64,000 nucleotides of DNA from Metarhizobium sp017305935 (GCF_029601685.1 NZ_JARRIR010000004.1:124001-188000); one strand, 5' to 3'. Shown: positions 24,166-33,461, counted from the first letter of the stretch. Numbers and translations: made by a program. Notes: generated from the sequence alone by a model not told the origin.

Positions 24166-24714
24166 ATGAAATTGGCTTTTTTACTGGATACCGACGTTGT
24201 AAGTGAAACGAGCAAGGTAAATCCACATCCCAATGTGGTCGAGTTTCTACGAACAGCTCCAAACATTTTCCTACCGGCAGCTGCTCTTCTGGAAATCCAA
24301 AAAGGGATTACAGAAGTCTGCGCCCGCAGTCCCATGAAGGCCGTTCGGTTGAGCGCTTGGTACAAGGAGCTGACGAACGGAGAGATACCAATCATCTTTC
24401 CGACCCTGGAGATCATCGAAGTCTGCGGAACATTTGCAGCGGAACCTAGGCTCAAGAATTTGCGGGTTCCTCGTGCGGACGCCAGAGACCCTACGTTTGG
24501 ACAAGACCTGTACATTGCTGCAACCGCGCTCGTTTATCGAACGGCTATCGCCACCTTGAACGTGCGCGATCTCTTACAAATAAATGCAATCCATCCATTG
24601 CCGGGTATTTACGATCCGAAGAGCGAGACATGGCACGCGAGAATGAAGCCGCTCGATTTCAATGATGAGGTGGATTGTGATGAGGCGCACGTTATTCCAT
24701 CGCGAGGTCGTTAA
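24166..24714 (+). CDS. PIN-domain toxin (VapC/FitB type), second copy
   Basis: A 182-residue PIN nuclease beginning MKLAFLLDTDVVSE. Acidic residues lie in LLDTDVVSE, LLEIQKGI and FGQDLYIAATA, followed by TAIATLNVRDL. It resembles the PIN gene at 12708 over its full length, including PLPGIYDPKSETWH near the end. GAGGTCG lies just before the ATG at 24166, which is preferred over a TTG at 24154. The likely antitoxin is encoded divergently at 23785-23973. Confidence 0.88.
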   Translation: MKLAFLLDTDVVSETSKVNPHPNVVEFLRTAPNIFLPAAALLEIQKGITEVCARSPMKAVRLSAWYKELTNGEIPIIFPTLEIIEVCGTFAAEPRLKNLRVPRADARDPTFGQDLYIAATALVYRTAIATLNVRDLLQINAIHPLPGIYDPKSETWHARMKPLDFNDEVDCDEAHVIPSRGR

Positions 24715-24906
24715 GTTAGGGCATACCGGTGCGTCGTTACGGCCGTGATTTAGGACTGTGGCAGATCGATGGGCGTATCGCGTTAAAACGCAAAGACTTG
24801 TTTCGAAGAGAAAATCCCTCAATTGTTCAAGATTTAATTTCTTTATTTTCTCGATGAGAATTCCTTCCGGGGCATATGACGCATGCCGCGAAAAGGAGTT
24901 CTCCCG

Positions 24907-26016
24907 ATGCCAGAGCCTATTGAAATCCCTACTCGCGACACAGTGATCTATGATACCACGTTGTCCCTTTGCATAAGGCGAGGCAATCTCGCAGAACAAA
25001 TGCGAGAGATTATCAAAAAGGTCGATTACTTGTCCCAGTTCTTACCCGAAGAACGGGCGGTAGCCGTTCTTCGCGATGTCGGTTTTACCGATGATGAGAT
25101 CGCGACCTTAAGGGGCTTCACATCGAATGCGGGGTCGTACAGCAGCCAGTTCGATGGCCTCTCACTAAGCTACGATGCATTTCGGGCACTCAGCCGAATG
25201 AGTGAGGACGAGATACGCCATTCGATTACTGTTTTGGAAGCCAACGGCCGTCTCGGCGAGCGTGAACTTGAGTCTTTGCGCGCCGTGCCAGACGCAGCTA
25301 AGACCTCCGACTTTGATCAAGCTATGAATATCAGGGACGAATATCTCCGAGACGAATGTCATCGGATAGCGAGCACCCGGATGGATCGGTTTAATGAACT
25401 GGCGAAAAAATTATACGGGCTGATGCACAGCTACGAGGCTTGGCGTTACAAGCTGATCAATCACGAGCACAAACTTCGAGATAGTGAATTTCTTGAATCT
25501 CTCGGAGATGACGAAATTGACGAACTTTATAACGACTGGCCAGAGCTTGAAGCGGAGGGACACGCGTTCCTTGCTGAAACAGAGCAGGAAATCGTTGAAC
25601 TCGCCACCATCGTCCTGAGCGATTTCGACGAAATATTTCCGCTCATGAACGTGTCGATGGAAGACTGGCCGTACCTAAAGATCGATAACCCGGTTCGGCA
25701 GAAATTTGCCGAAGCAAGATATGCACTGGATAAGCTGACCAAAGGCGGGTTTGTTGGCGGATTTCCTGCGTTCAGCACGGAGTCGTTTAGCTGGGACGCC
25801 CTCAGCACGATCCAGTATCTCTCCGGAATTCGCCGTGGCGGGAAAATTTCGCAAAGGCTAGTGCCCCGCCCGGTTCGGAAACTGAAAGCTGTGACTATCG
25901 GTACCGCAAGTGGAGCTGAAGCAGTCGGCCTTTATTCAGCTGGGTTCCGGGTTCGTGCATCCTACACAGCGGACGAGTTGAGCGAGGAGACAATTCAAGC
26001 CAACCGGCGCACGTAA
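24907..26016 (+). CDS. Truncated DNA cytosine-5 methyltransferase (N-terminal part only)
   Basis: A 369-residue protein. Residues about 30-330 are the helical N-terminal domain also present in the methyltransferase at 5477; compare GLSLSYDAFRALSRMSEDEI here with GRVSFPVVKALVSVDSAVLD there. Near the C-terminus AVTIGTASGAEAVGLYSAGF corresponds to SAM-binding motif I, after which the frame ends within about 25 residues. The catalytic Cys, ENV and later motifs are absent, so it cannot methylate. The ATG at 24907 follows AAAGGAG; an ATG at 24883 is an alternative. The loss of the 3' part coincides with the end of the accessory region. It may persist as a pseudogene or as a DNA-binding fragment. 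Confidence 0.75.
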   Translation: MPEPIEIPTRDTVIYDTTLSLCIRRGNLAEQMREIIKKVDYLSQFLPEERAVAVLRDVGFTDDEIATLRGFTSNAGSYSSQFDGLSLSYDAFRALSRMSEDEIRHSITVLEANGRLGERELESLRAVPDAAKTSDFDQAMNIRDEYLRDECHRIASTRMDRFNELAKKLYGLMHSYEAWRYKLINHEHKLRDSEFLESLGDDEIDELYNDWPELEAEGHAFLAETEQEIVELATIVLSDFDEIFPLMNVSMEDWPYLKIDNPVRQKFAEARYALDKLTKGGFVGGFPAFSTESFSWDALSTIQYLSGIRRGGKISQRLVPRPVRKLKAVTIGTASGAEAVGLYSAGFRVRASYTADELSEETIQANRRT

Positions 26017-26140
26017 ACACCCTCGGACCTTGTTGCGAGAGTTAACAAAACGGGGCATCGCACCATCGCCTCCAAAAGAACTCATCGGACAAATATTTTA
26101 CAAGCGGTGCGACCTACCATGAGTTGCGAAATCGGAATCT

Positions 26141-26167
26141 AAGCCCGGCACCTGCCGGGCTTTTTTT
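26141..26167 (+). terminator. Rho-independent terminator after truncated methyltransferase
   Basis: AAGCCCGGCA pairs with TGCCGGGCTT (26141-26150, 26153-26162), followed by a T7 run. It lies 124 bases beyond the stop of the truncated methyltransferase and may have belonged to the longer original gene or to the neighbouring core locus. Confidence 0.8.
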
Positions 26168-26303
26168 GTGCTTTATTCCCGGGCTATTTTAGCCCTGTGG
26201 CAAACTTCTTTGGATCGCGGCAAACTAGATCGGACAACCTCGAAATTTCTCAATGATTTCCAGGGGCATTTGGCGTCGTTTAAGCGGACGCGACACTTAA
26301 ACA

Positions 26304-26335
26304 GCGCCGCGCGTCTCCCGACGCGCGGCGTTTTT
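26304..26335 (+). terminator. Second Rho-independent terminator, core side
   Basis: CGCCGCGCGTC and GACGCGCGGCG form an 11-bp stem with the loop TCCC, followed by TTTTT (26331-26335). It is 7 bases before the end of the leftward lysR gene but points the other way, so the plus-strand gene it once served is probably missing. Confidence 0.75.
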
Positions 26336-26342
26336 CGTTTCA

Positions 26343-27230
26343 TCAGCGCGCCGACTTGAGGATAGCCGCGTGGATATCCGGCAGCGGGTTCGGCTGGTCG
26401 CCGCAGTGGATGAGGACGATCGGTTCGATGGCTTGCGGGTCGGTGATGACGGCGCGGGAAAGTGGGCGGCCGTCATAGCTGAGCATGCCGGCCGGGTTGG
26501 TGTAGCTGACGCCGATGCCCTCGCCGTTGGCGGCGAGGCTGCGCAAGACCTCGATGGAGGCGGCGCGGTGCGCAACCACGGGCGCCAGCCCAAGCGAGCG
26601 GAACAGGCCAAGCATGTGGCGGATCGAAAGGCCTTGGTCGGAGAGGATCAGTGGCCGTTCGGCGAGGTCGGCAAGCGTGATCTCCCCTTTCGTTGCCAGG
26701 GGATCGTCCGGCGGAAACCAGGCCTGCGGCGAGACGCGGGTGTAGAGCGCGCGCTCGAAACTCGCGTCCAGACCGAGATCGTAGGTCAGCGCCAGGTCGA
26801 TCTGGCCGGCCAGCACCGCTTCGGCCAGCACCTCGAAGCTCGCCACCCTTGCGCGGATTTCCACATCGGGAAATTGTTCACGCAAATTGCGCAGCAAGGG
26901 CGCGAGGTAGATGGGGGCGATGTCCTCGAAAATGCCGAGGGTGATGCGGTCGAGCCGGCGTCGGCCCAATGTTTGCGGATTTTCCAGCCGCGCGGCCTCC
27001 GTGAGCAGCGCCTCCGCATCGCTCAAGAACAAGCGGCCGAAGGCGGTCAGCGTCACCGGCGCGCCCTTGCGCCGCAGGAAGAGTTTTCGCCCGAGATGCG
27101 TCTCGACCTGGGTGACGGCGACCGACAAAGCCGGCTGCGAGACGTTCAATTGCTGGGCGGCGACGGTCAGGCTGCCGGCATGGGCCACCGCCACCACATA
27201 TTCGAATTGCCGGAGCGAAAGATATAACAT
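26343..27230 (-). CDS. LysR-family transcriptional regulator
   Basis: A 295-residue LysR regulator: N-terminal winged helix with LRQFEYVVAVAHAGSLTVAA and LNVSQPALSVAVTQVETHLG (about 5-50), then a periplasmic-binding-like effector domain to the end. It is divergent from the PhyH dioxygenase gene with an AT-rich 86-base gap, the usual LysR arrangement, so it probably regulates that gene. The effector is unknown. Confidence 0.93.
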   Translation of the reverse strand: MLYLSLRQFEYVVAVAHAGSLTVAAQQLNVSQPALSVAVTQVETHLGRKLFLRRKGAPVTLTAFGRLFLSDAEALLTEAARLENPQTLGRRRLDRITLGIFEDIAPIYLAPLLRNLREQFPDVEIRARVASFEVLAEAVLAGQIDLALTYDLGLDASFERALYTRVSPQAWFPPDDPLATKGEITLADLAERPLILSDQGLSIRHMLGLFRSLGLAPVVAHRAASIEVLRSLAANGEGIGVSYTNPAGMLSYDGRPLSRAVITDPQAIEPIVLIHCGDQPNPLPDIHAAILKSAR

Positions 27231-27316
27231 GAACCTATATTTATCTTATCGATATATTATTGGAAATTAAAATCGGTGGCGGCCATGATCGCGTCACACC
27301 AGCAGGGAGACATGAC

Positions 27317-28114
27317 ATGCCGCATCCGCTCATTACCGAGGAACACATCGAAAAATATCAGCGCGACGGGGTCGTTCTGGTCAAGGGCCTGTTCCGCGAT
27401 CACGTCGAGACGCTGCGCCGTGGCGTCGAGACCAACATGACCCAGCCCGGCGAATATGCCGCCGAAAACCTCAATGCCGGCGAAGGCGGTCGCTTCTTCG
27501 ACGATTATTGCAACTGGCAGCGCATTCCCGAATTCGAGGAGGTCATCCGCACCTCTCCCGCCGCCGAAGTCGCCGCCGATCTGATGCGCTCGAACGGCGT
27601 GCAGGTTTTCCACGATCACGTCCTGGTCAAGGAGCCCGGCACCTCCAAGCCGACGCCATGGCATCAGGATTCCCCCTATTATTTCGTCGAGGGCCGGCAG
27701 ACAGTCAGCTTCTGGTCGCCGCTCGACCATGTGAAGGAAGCATCGCTGCGCTGTGTCGCCGGTTCGCATCTCTGGGAAAAGCCGGTCCTGCCGACGCGGT
27801 GGCTGTCTGAAAAGAACTTTTATCCCGACTCCGACGTCTACATGCCGGTGCCGGATCCGGATGCCGAAGGCATGACCGTCGTCGAATGGGAAATGGAGCC
27901 GGGGGACGCCGTCGCCTTCGACTACAAGACCCTGCACGGCGCGCGTGGCAACCAGAGCCAGGCTCGCCGCCGCGCCTTCTCGCTGCGCCTGTTGGGCGAC
28001 GATGCCCATTACGTGGAGCGCCCCGGCCGTACCTCGCCGCCCTTCCCCGGCCATGGCATGGTGGCCGGCCAGAAGCTGCGCGAAGACTGGTTCCCGGTGA
28101 TCTTCCAGCGCTGA
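27317..28114 (+). CDS. Phytanoyl-CoA dioxygenase (PhyH) family protein
   Basis: A 265-residue Fe(II)/2-oxoglutarate dioxygenase. The metal-binding facial triad is visible as His and Asp in WHQDSPYYF and the distal His in TLHGARGN. Family members hydroxylate small molecules such as phytanoyl-CoA, ectoine or phosphonates; the substrate is not evident here. The ATG at 27317 follows AGGGAGA. The divergent LysR gene is the likely regulator. Confidence 0.9.
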   Translation: MPHPLITEEHIEKYQRDGVVLVKGLFRDHVETLRRGVETNMTQPGEYAAENLNAGEGGRFFDDYCNWQRIPEFEEVIRTSPAAEVAADLMRSNGVQVFHDHVLVKEPGTSKPTPWHQDSPYYFVEGRQTVSFWSPLDHVKEASLRCVAGSHLWEKPVLPTRWLSEKNFYPDSDVYMPVPDPDAEGMTVVEWEMEPGDAVAFDYKTLHGARGNQSQARRRAFSLRLLGDDAHYVERPGRTSPPFPGHGMVAGQKLREDWFPVIFQR

Positions 28115-28156
28115 GAGAATATTTTATCAGGAGGCGTGGCCCGCAAGGGCCGCGCC

Positions 28157-29446
28157 TCACTCCGCTTTGCGCTCGCGCTTCAGCTTGGCCCAGAAATCCA
28201 GCCGCTTGCGGATATCGCGCTCGAAGCCGCGCTCCGGCGGATCGTAGAAGCGCTGCTGCCCGAGCTTGTCGGGGAAGAAATCCTGCCCGGAAAAGGCATC
28301 GGGGTAATCGTGATCGTATTTATAGCCGGCGTGATAGCCGAGTTCTTCCATGAGCTTGGTCGGAGCGTTGAGGATATGTTTCGGCGGCGGCACCGAGCCG
28401 GTCTGGCGCGCCAGCGACAGCGCCGCATCGAAGGCGCGGTAGGAGGCGTTGGATTTCGGGGCGGTGCCGACATAATTGATCGCCTGCGCCATGAACAGCC
28501 GCCCTTCCGGCCAGCCGATGCGCTCGAAGGCCGTCCAAGCGGTGACGACCTGCACCAGCGCCTGCGGATCGGCCATGCCGATATCCTCCGACGCGATGCA
28601 GCAGAGCCGCCGGAAGATCGTGCCGGCATCCTCGCCGGCCACCATCATCCGCGCCGCCCAGTATAGCCCGGCATCGACATCGCTGCCGCGCATGCTCTTG
28701 TGGAAGCAGGAGAGCAGGTTGTAATGGCCGTCCTGCGCCTTGTCGTAGATCGGCATGCGTTTCTGCAACACGCCGGCCAGCGCCTTTTCGTCCAGCGGTT
28801 CCCCGGGCTCCAGCTCGAACAGATCCTCGGCCAGGCCGATCAGATAGCGCCCATCGCCATCGGCGAGCGACAGCAGTGCGCCGCGCGCCTCCGGGGTCAG
28901 CGGCAATGTCTTTTCGCGATATTTTTCCGCCCGTTGAAGCAATAGCTCGGAAGCCTCCGCCCCAAGCGGCTCCAGCGTGAACACCTTGACCCGCGACAGA
29001 AGCGCCGAGACGAGCGAAAAACTCGGATTTTCCGTCGTCGCGCCGATCAGCACCACCGTGCCGTTCTCGACATGCGGCAGCATCGCATCCTGCGTCGTGC
29101 GGTTGAAGCGATGCAGCTCGTCGACGAACAGCGCCGTCTGGCGGCCGACGACGCGGTCCTTCTGCGCCTCCTCGAACACTTTTCTGAGATCGGCAATGCC
29201 GGACATGACAGCCGAAAGCTGGACGAAACGCATGCCGGATTGCTGAGCGACGAGGCGGGCAATGGTCGTCTTGCCGACGCCGGGTGGCCCCCACAAAATA
29301 AAGGAGCCGACCTTGCCGGATGTGACCATGCGGGCGATCGGGCCATCCTCGCCGATGAGGTGATCCTGACCGATCACCTCGGAAAGCGCGGTCGGCCGCA
29401 GCAATTCGGCAAGGGGCGTCGGCGCGCTCGCCGCAAACAGGTTCAT
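28157..29446 (-). CDS. rarA: Replication-associated recombination protein A
   Basis: A 429-residue AAA+ protein of the RarA/MgsA/WRNIP1 family that acts at stalled replication forks. Walker A is GPPGVGKTTIA, Walker B is FVDELHRFN, and the N-terminus PLAELLRPTALSEVIGQDHL is typical. Length fits the family. It starts within the last four bases (ATGA) of the upstream serine-protease gene, so the two form an operon. Confidence 0.96.
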   Translation of the reverse strand: MNLFAASAPTPLAELLRPTALSEVIGQDHLIGEDGPIARMVTSGKVGSFILWGPPGVGKTTIARLVAQQSGMRFVQLSAVMSGIADLRKVFEEAQKDRVVGRQTALFVDELHRFNRTTQDAMLPHVENGTVVLIGATTENPSFSLVSALLSRVKVFTLEPLGAEASELLLQRAEKYREKTLPLTPEARGALLSLADGDGRYLIGLAEDLFELEPGEPLDEKALAGVLQKRMPIYDKAQDGHYNLLSCFHKSMRGSDVDAGLYWAARMMVAGEDAGTIFRRLCCIASEDIGMADPQALVQVVTAWTAFERIGWPEGRLFMAQAINYVGTAPKSNASYRAFDAALSLARQTGSVPPPKHILNAPTKLMEELGYHAGYKYDHDYPDAFSGQDFFPDKLGQQRFYDPPERGFERDIRKRLDFWAKLKRERKAE

Positions 29447-30846
29447 CGGAAGAACTGCCGCAGGCGCTGGCCGTCGCGGTCGATCTCGACCCGCCAGAAA
29501 CCCGGATCGCCCTGCAGCGCGGCGGCGAAATCCTTGGTCGAGGCGACCGGCGTGCCGTTCAGCGAGACGATGACATCGCGCGGGGCGAAGCCGAGGCGAT
29601 TGGCCGGCGAGCCGCGCTTGACGTCGGTGATGACGACGCCGGTCGCTTCCGCCGACATGTGCAGTTCATCCGCGACGCGTGGCGACAGGTTGGCGACGAC
29701 GGCGCCGGCGAAGGGATTGTTGCCCTCGATGGTACGCTGGTCGCGCGGCGAGGTTTCCGGCGCGCCGCTCAGCGTCATCTCCACCGAACGCTCCGTACCG
29801 TTGTTCAGTACCTTCAACGCCACGGTCTTGCCGAGGCCGGCGGTGGTCAGGCGATAGGACAGCGCATCGGGATGTTCGACCGGAACGCCATCGACGGCGG
29901 AAATCACCTCGCCCGGCTTCAGGCCGGCCTTGGCGGCGGGGCTATCGGGAATGATCTTGATGACCAGCGCGCCGCGCGGCGTGCTCAAGCCTAGCGCCTC
30001 CGCGACTTCCGACGTCACCGGCTCGAAGGTGGCACCGACGAAGGGCCGCTCGAAGCTCGACGCGCCCTTGTCGGCGGCGGCGAGGAAGACTTTTACCAGA
30101 TTGGCGGGAATGGCGAAGCCGACCCCGTTCGAGCCGCCGCCGCGCGAAAAAATCGCGGTGTTGATGCCGATCAACTCGCCCTTCATGTTCATCAGCGCGC
30201 CGCCGGAATTGCCGGGATTGATCGAGGCGTCTGTCTGGATGAAGAAGCCGAATTCGGATTTGACGACCTGGTTGCGGGCGAGCGCCGAGACGATGCCACT
30301 GGTCACCGTCTGGCCGACGCCGAATGGATTGCCGATGGCGAGCACCAGGTCACCGACCTCAACTGCATCCGAATTGCCGATCGGAAGCGACGGATAATCG
30401 CCGCCGGTCTTGATCTTCAGCACGGCGAGATCGACGCGGTCGTCCTTCAGCACGACGTCGCAGGGGTATTCGCGCCCGTCCGACAGCGCCACCTTGATAT
30501 CGTCGGCGCCTTCGATGACGTGATTGTTGGTGACCACGATGCCCTTGGATTCGACGATGACGCCGGAGCCGAGCGAGGACTGTTTTTCCGTGCGGTTCGG
30601 CATCTGCTGGCCGAAGAACTGCTGAAAGAAGGGATCGTCGAAGATCGGCGAGCGGCGCTCGACCATGCGCTCGGCATAGACATTGACGACGGCAGACGCC
30701 GTGCGCTTGACCAGCGGCGCAAAGGAGAGCTGCATCTGCTCGTGGCTTTCCGGCAGCACCTTGGTTTCCTGCGCCAGAATCGGTGTCGGCACGGCGATCA
30801 TCAGGGCCAGAAGGGCGACGGAGGCGCGATAGAACGAAGCGGGCAT
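29443..30846 (-). CDS. Do-family periplasmic serine endoprotease (DegP/DegQ type)
   Basis: A 467-residue protease/chaperone of the HtrA family. A signal peptide ends at about ILAQ (residue 25). The catalytic triad is His in VTNNHVIEGAD, Asp in DDRVDLAVLKI and Ser in NPGNSGGALMN. Two PDZ domains follow (around GALVIKIIPDSPAAKAGLKP and VVITDVKRGSPANRLGF). It degrades or refolds damaged envelope proteins. It precedes rarA with a 4-base overlap. Confidence 0.95.
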   Translation of the reverse strand: MPASFYRASVALLALMIAVPTPILAQETKVLPESHEQMQLSFAPLVKRTASAVVNVYAERMVERRSPIFDDPFFQQFFGQQMPNRTEKQSSLGSGVIVESKGIVVTNNHVIEGADDIKVALSDGREYPCDVVLKDDRVDLAVLKIKTGGDYPSLPIGNSDAVEVGDLVLAIGNPFGVGQTVTSGIVSALARNQVVKSEFGFFIQTDASINPGNSGGALMNMKGELIGINTAIFSRGGGSNGVGFAIPANLVKVFLAAADKGASSFERPFVGATFEPVTSEVAEALGLSTPRGALVIKIIPDSPAAKAGLKPGEVISAVDGVPVEHPDALSYRLTTAGLGKTVALKVLNNGTERSVEMTLSGAPETSPRDQRTIEGNNPFAGAVVANLSPRVADELHMSAEATGVVITDVKRGSPANRLGFAPRDVIVSLNGTPVASTKDFAAALQGDPGFWRVEIDRDGQRLRQFFR

Positions 30847-31096
30847 TCAATTTCCCTCGTGAGGACAGAGTAGTCTTTTAGCGCAATTGCGGGCCGGGAG
30901 AGAAGCGAATTTCATCCGTCCGAATGGCGTGAAAACAAGGAGATAGGGTTGGCCGGCACACCGGAAAAGAGGCGGTTTCCCCATACCCCTTCTCTCGGCT
31001 TGGAAAAACGGCGGAAGCGTGGACGAAAAGCCGAGGTGAAACCTATCGCCGCGCTCATGCGTTATCTCTACGGATTCATCAGCACACGGGGTTATC

Positions 31097-31447
31097 ATGC
31101 TGAAAACAAAAACCGTTCTGCCGGTCATAGCGTTGCTTGCCGCCATGAGTGCCAGCGCGGTCCATGCCGCCAGCTTCGATTGCGAATCGAAAGAACTCAA
31201 GCCGGATGAGAAGACGATCTGCGATACGCGTTCGCTTAACGATGCCGATGTGAAGATGGCGACCACCTTTGACATCCTTTCACCCCTGCTTGCCATGGGC
31301 GCGCGCGGCACGATGCAGGAACAGCAGGTGAAATGGCTGGCCGAACGCCAGGCCTGCGGCGCCGATGCCGCCTGCCTCATGGCCGCCTATGACAAGCGGC
31401 TGAAGGAGTTGGACGAGACCTTCAAGATGATCAACAAGCCGCTTTGA
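31097..31447 (+). CDS. Small secreted LprI/DUF1311-like protein
   Basis: A 116-residue protein with a clear signal peptide ending near SAVHAAS. The mature part has the pattern SFDCESKELKPDEKTICD and LAERQACGADAACL, with four cysteines as in lysozyme-inhibitor LprI-like proteins. Location should be periplasmic. It is followed by its own terminator. The exact function is not known. Confidence 0.85.
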   Translation: MLKTKTVLPVIALLAAMSASAVHAASFDCESKELKPDEKTICDTRSLNDADVKMATTFDILSPLLAMGARGTMQEQQVKWLAERQACGADAACLMAAYDKRLKELDETFKMINKPL

Positions 31448-31454
31448 ATGCAAA

Positions 31455-31483
31455 AAGCCCGGCGATGCCGGGCTTGAATTTTT
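31455..31483 (+). terminator. Rho-independent terminator
   Basis: AAGCCCGGC and GCCGGGCTT form a 9-bp stem with the loop GAT, followed by GAATTTTT. It ends the transcript of the secreted-protein gene. Confidence 0.8.
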
Positions 31484-31582
31484 GACAGGGCTTATCCCTC
31501 TCCGTCATAGCCGGGCTTGTCCCGACCATCTAAGCACGCGAGATATATCCTTTACCGTCAATACCTTGGCAGGAGTTGGCAG

Positions 31583-31605
31583 ATCCTCGGCACAAGGCCG
31601 AGGAT
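31583..31605. repeat. Intergenic palindrome
   Basis: ATCCTCGGC and GCCGAGGAT form a perfect 9-bp inverted repeat with a 5-base loop, just after the end of ilvD. This type of palindrome (AGATCCTCGGCACAAGGCCG) is common between rhizobial genes. It may also act as terminator for ilvD on the minus strand. Confidence 0.55.
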
Positions 31606-31625
31606 GACGTGGAGAGGGTGCAGCC

Positions 31626-33461
31626 TTACTCCGGCAGGATGCGAACCGCGCCCTTGTCGGCACTGGCGGCGAAGGCGGCGTAGGCCTTCAGCGCGGTGGT
31701 GACGTTGCGCTTGCGCGGGGCCGCCGGCTTCCAGCCGAGCTTGTCCTGCTCGGCGCGGCGGGCGGACATTTCGCCTTCGGAAATCGCCAGGTTGATCGTG
31801 CGGTTGGGGATATCGATCTCCACGATATCGCCGTTGCGCACCAGGCCGATCGCGCCTCCTTGCGCCGCTTCCGGCGAGGCATGGCCGATGGACAGGCCCG
31901 AGGTGCCGCCGGAGAAGCGGCCGTCGGTGATCAGGGCGCAAGCCTTGCCGAGGCCCTTCGACTTCAAGTAGCTGGTCGGATAGAGCATTTCCTGCATGCC
32001 CGGGCCGCCCTTGGGGCCTTCGTAGCGGATGACGACGACGTCGCCGGCCTTGACCTCGTTCCCGAGAATGCCCTTCACCGCCGCATCCTGGCTTTCATAG
32101 ACGACCGCCGGGCCGGAGAATTTCAGGATCGATTCGTCTACGCCGGCCGTCTTCACGATGCAGCCGTCGAGCGCGATGTTGCCGGAGAGCACGGCCAGGC
32201 CGCCATCCTTGGAAAAAGGATGTTCCACGGAGCGGATGACGCCGTTTTCGCCATCGGCATCCAGCTCGTCCCAGCGGGCTTCCTGGCTGAAGGCGACCTG
32301 GGTCGGGATACCGCCCGGCGCCGCACGGAAGAAGGTGCGCACGGTTTCGCTGCCGGTGCGGGTGATGTCCCAACGGTCGATGGCGTCGCCCAGCGTCGCC
32401 GCATGGACGGTCGGCGTGTCGCGATGGATCAGGCCGCCGCGCTCCAGCTCGCCAAGGATGCGCATGATGCCGCCGGCGCGATGGACGTCCTCCATATGAA
32501 CATCCGCCTTGGCCGGGGCGACCTTGGAAAGGCAAGGCACACGGCGAGAAAGTTGGTCGATATCATCGAGGTCGAAGTCGATGCCGCCTTCATAGGCGGC
32601 TGCCAGGATGTGCAGAACCGTGTTGGTCGAACCGCCCATGGCGATGTCGAGCGACATGGCGTTTTCGAACGCCTTCTTGTTGGCGACGTTGCGCGGCAGG
32701 ATGCTTTCGTCGTCCTGCTCGTAATAGCGGCGGGCGAGATCGACGATCAGGTGGCCGGCCTCGACGAACAGGCGCTTGCGGTCGGCATGGGTGGCGAGCG
32801 TCGAGCCGTTGCCCGGCAGGGACAGTCCGAGCGCCTCGGTCAGACAGTTCATCGAATTGGCGGTAAACATGCCCGAGCACGAGCCGCAGGTCGGGCAGGC
32901 CGAACGCTCGATGACCTTGACGTCCTCGTCCGAGATCTTGTCATCGGCGGCGGCGACCATGGCGTCGACGAGATCGAGCGCATGGGTCTTGCCGTGCAAC
33001 ACGACCTTGCCGGCTTCCATCGGGCCGCCGGAGACGAAGACGGCGGGGATGTTGAGGCGCATGGCGGCGTTCAACATGCCGGGGGTGATCTTGTCGCAGT
33101 TCGAGATGCAGACCATGGCATCGGCGCAATGCGCATTGACCATGTATTCGACCGAATCGGCGATGATTTCGCGCGAGGGCAGCGAATAGAGCATGCCGTC
33201 ATGGCCCATGGCGATGCCGTCATCGACCGCGATGGTGTTGAATTCCTTGGCGACGCCGCCGGCCGCTTCGATTTCGCGGGCGACGAGTTGGCCGAGATCC
33301 TTCAGGTGGACGTGACCGGGCACGAACTGGGTGAAGGAGTTCACCACCGCGATGATCGGCTTGCCGAAATCGCCGTCCTTCATGCCCGTCGCGCGCCAAA
33401 GGCCGCGCGCACCGGCCATGTTGCGGCCATGGGTCGTGGTTCTCGAACGATATGCAGGCAT
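31626..33461 (-). CDS. ilvD: Dihydroxy-acid dehydratase
   Basis: A 611-residue enzyme that dehydrates 2,3-dihydroxy-3-methylbutanoate and its homologue in valine, leucine and isoleucine synthesis. Cluster ligands are visible in CISNCDKITPGML and CPTCGSCSGMFTANSMNCL, with PGNGS following. The N-terminus MPAYRSRTTTHGRNMAGARG is canonical and full length is reached. No other ilv gene lies nearby, as is usual in rhizobia. Confidence 0.97.
   Translation of the reverse strand: MPAYRSRTTTHGRNMAGARGLWRATGMKDGDFGKPIIAVVNSFTQFVPGHVHLKDLGQLVAREIEAAGGVAKEFNTIAVDDGIAMGHDGMLYSLPSREIIADSVEYMVNAHCADAMVCISNCDKITPGMLNAAMRLNIPAVFVSGGPMEAGKVVLHGKTHALDLVDAMVAAADDKISDEDVKVIERSACPTCGSCSGMFTANSMNCLTEALGLSLPGNGSTLATHADRKRLFVEAGHLIVDLARRYYEQDDESILPRNVANKKAFENAMSLDIAMGGSTNTVLHILAAAYEGGIDFDLDDIDQLSRRVPCLSKVAPAKADVHMEDVHRAGGIMRILGELERGGLIHRDTPTVHAATLGDAIDRWDITRTGSETVRTFFRAAPGGIPTQVAFSQEARWDELDADGENGVIRSVEHPFSKDGGLAVLSGNIALDGCIVKTAGVDESILKFSGPAVVYESQDAAVKGILGNEVKAGDVVVIRYEGPKGGPGMQEMLYPTSYLKSKGLGKACALITDGRFSGGTSGLSIGHASPEAAQGGAIGLVRNGDIVEIDIPNRTINLAISEGEMSARRAEQDKLGWKPAAPRKRNVTTALKAYAAFAASADKGAVRILPE

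Noticed and set aside
12270..26342. CRISPR array or Cas genes associated with the tns operon
   Set aside because: No regularly spaced direct repeats of 25-40 bases and no Cas-like proteins were seen.
26017..26342. tRNA or tmRNA gene as island attachment site
   Set aside because: No cloverleaf, T-loop or CCA-type end is visible; only terminator-like hairpins.
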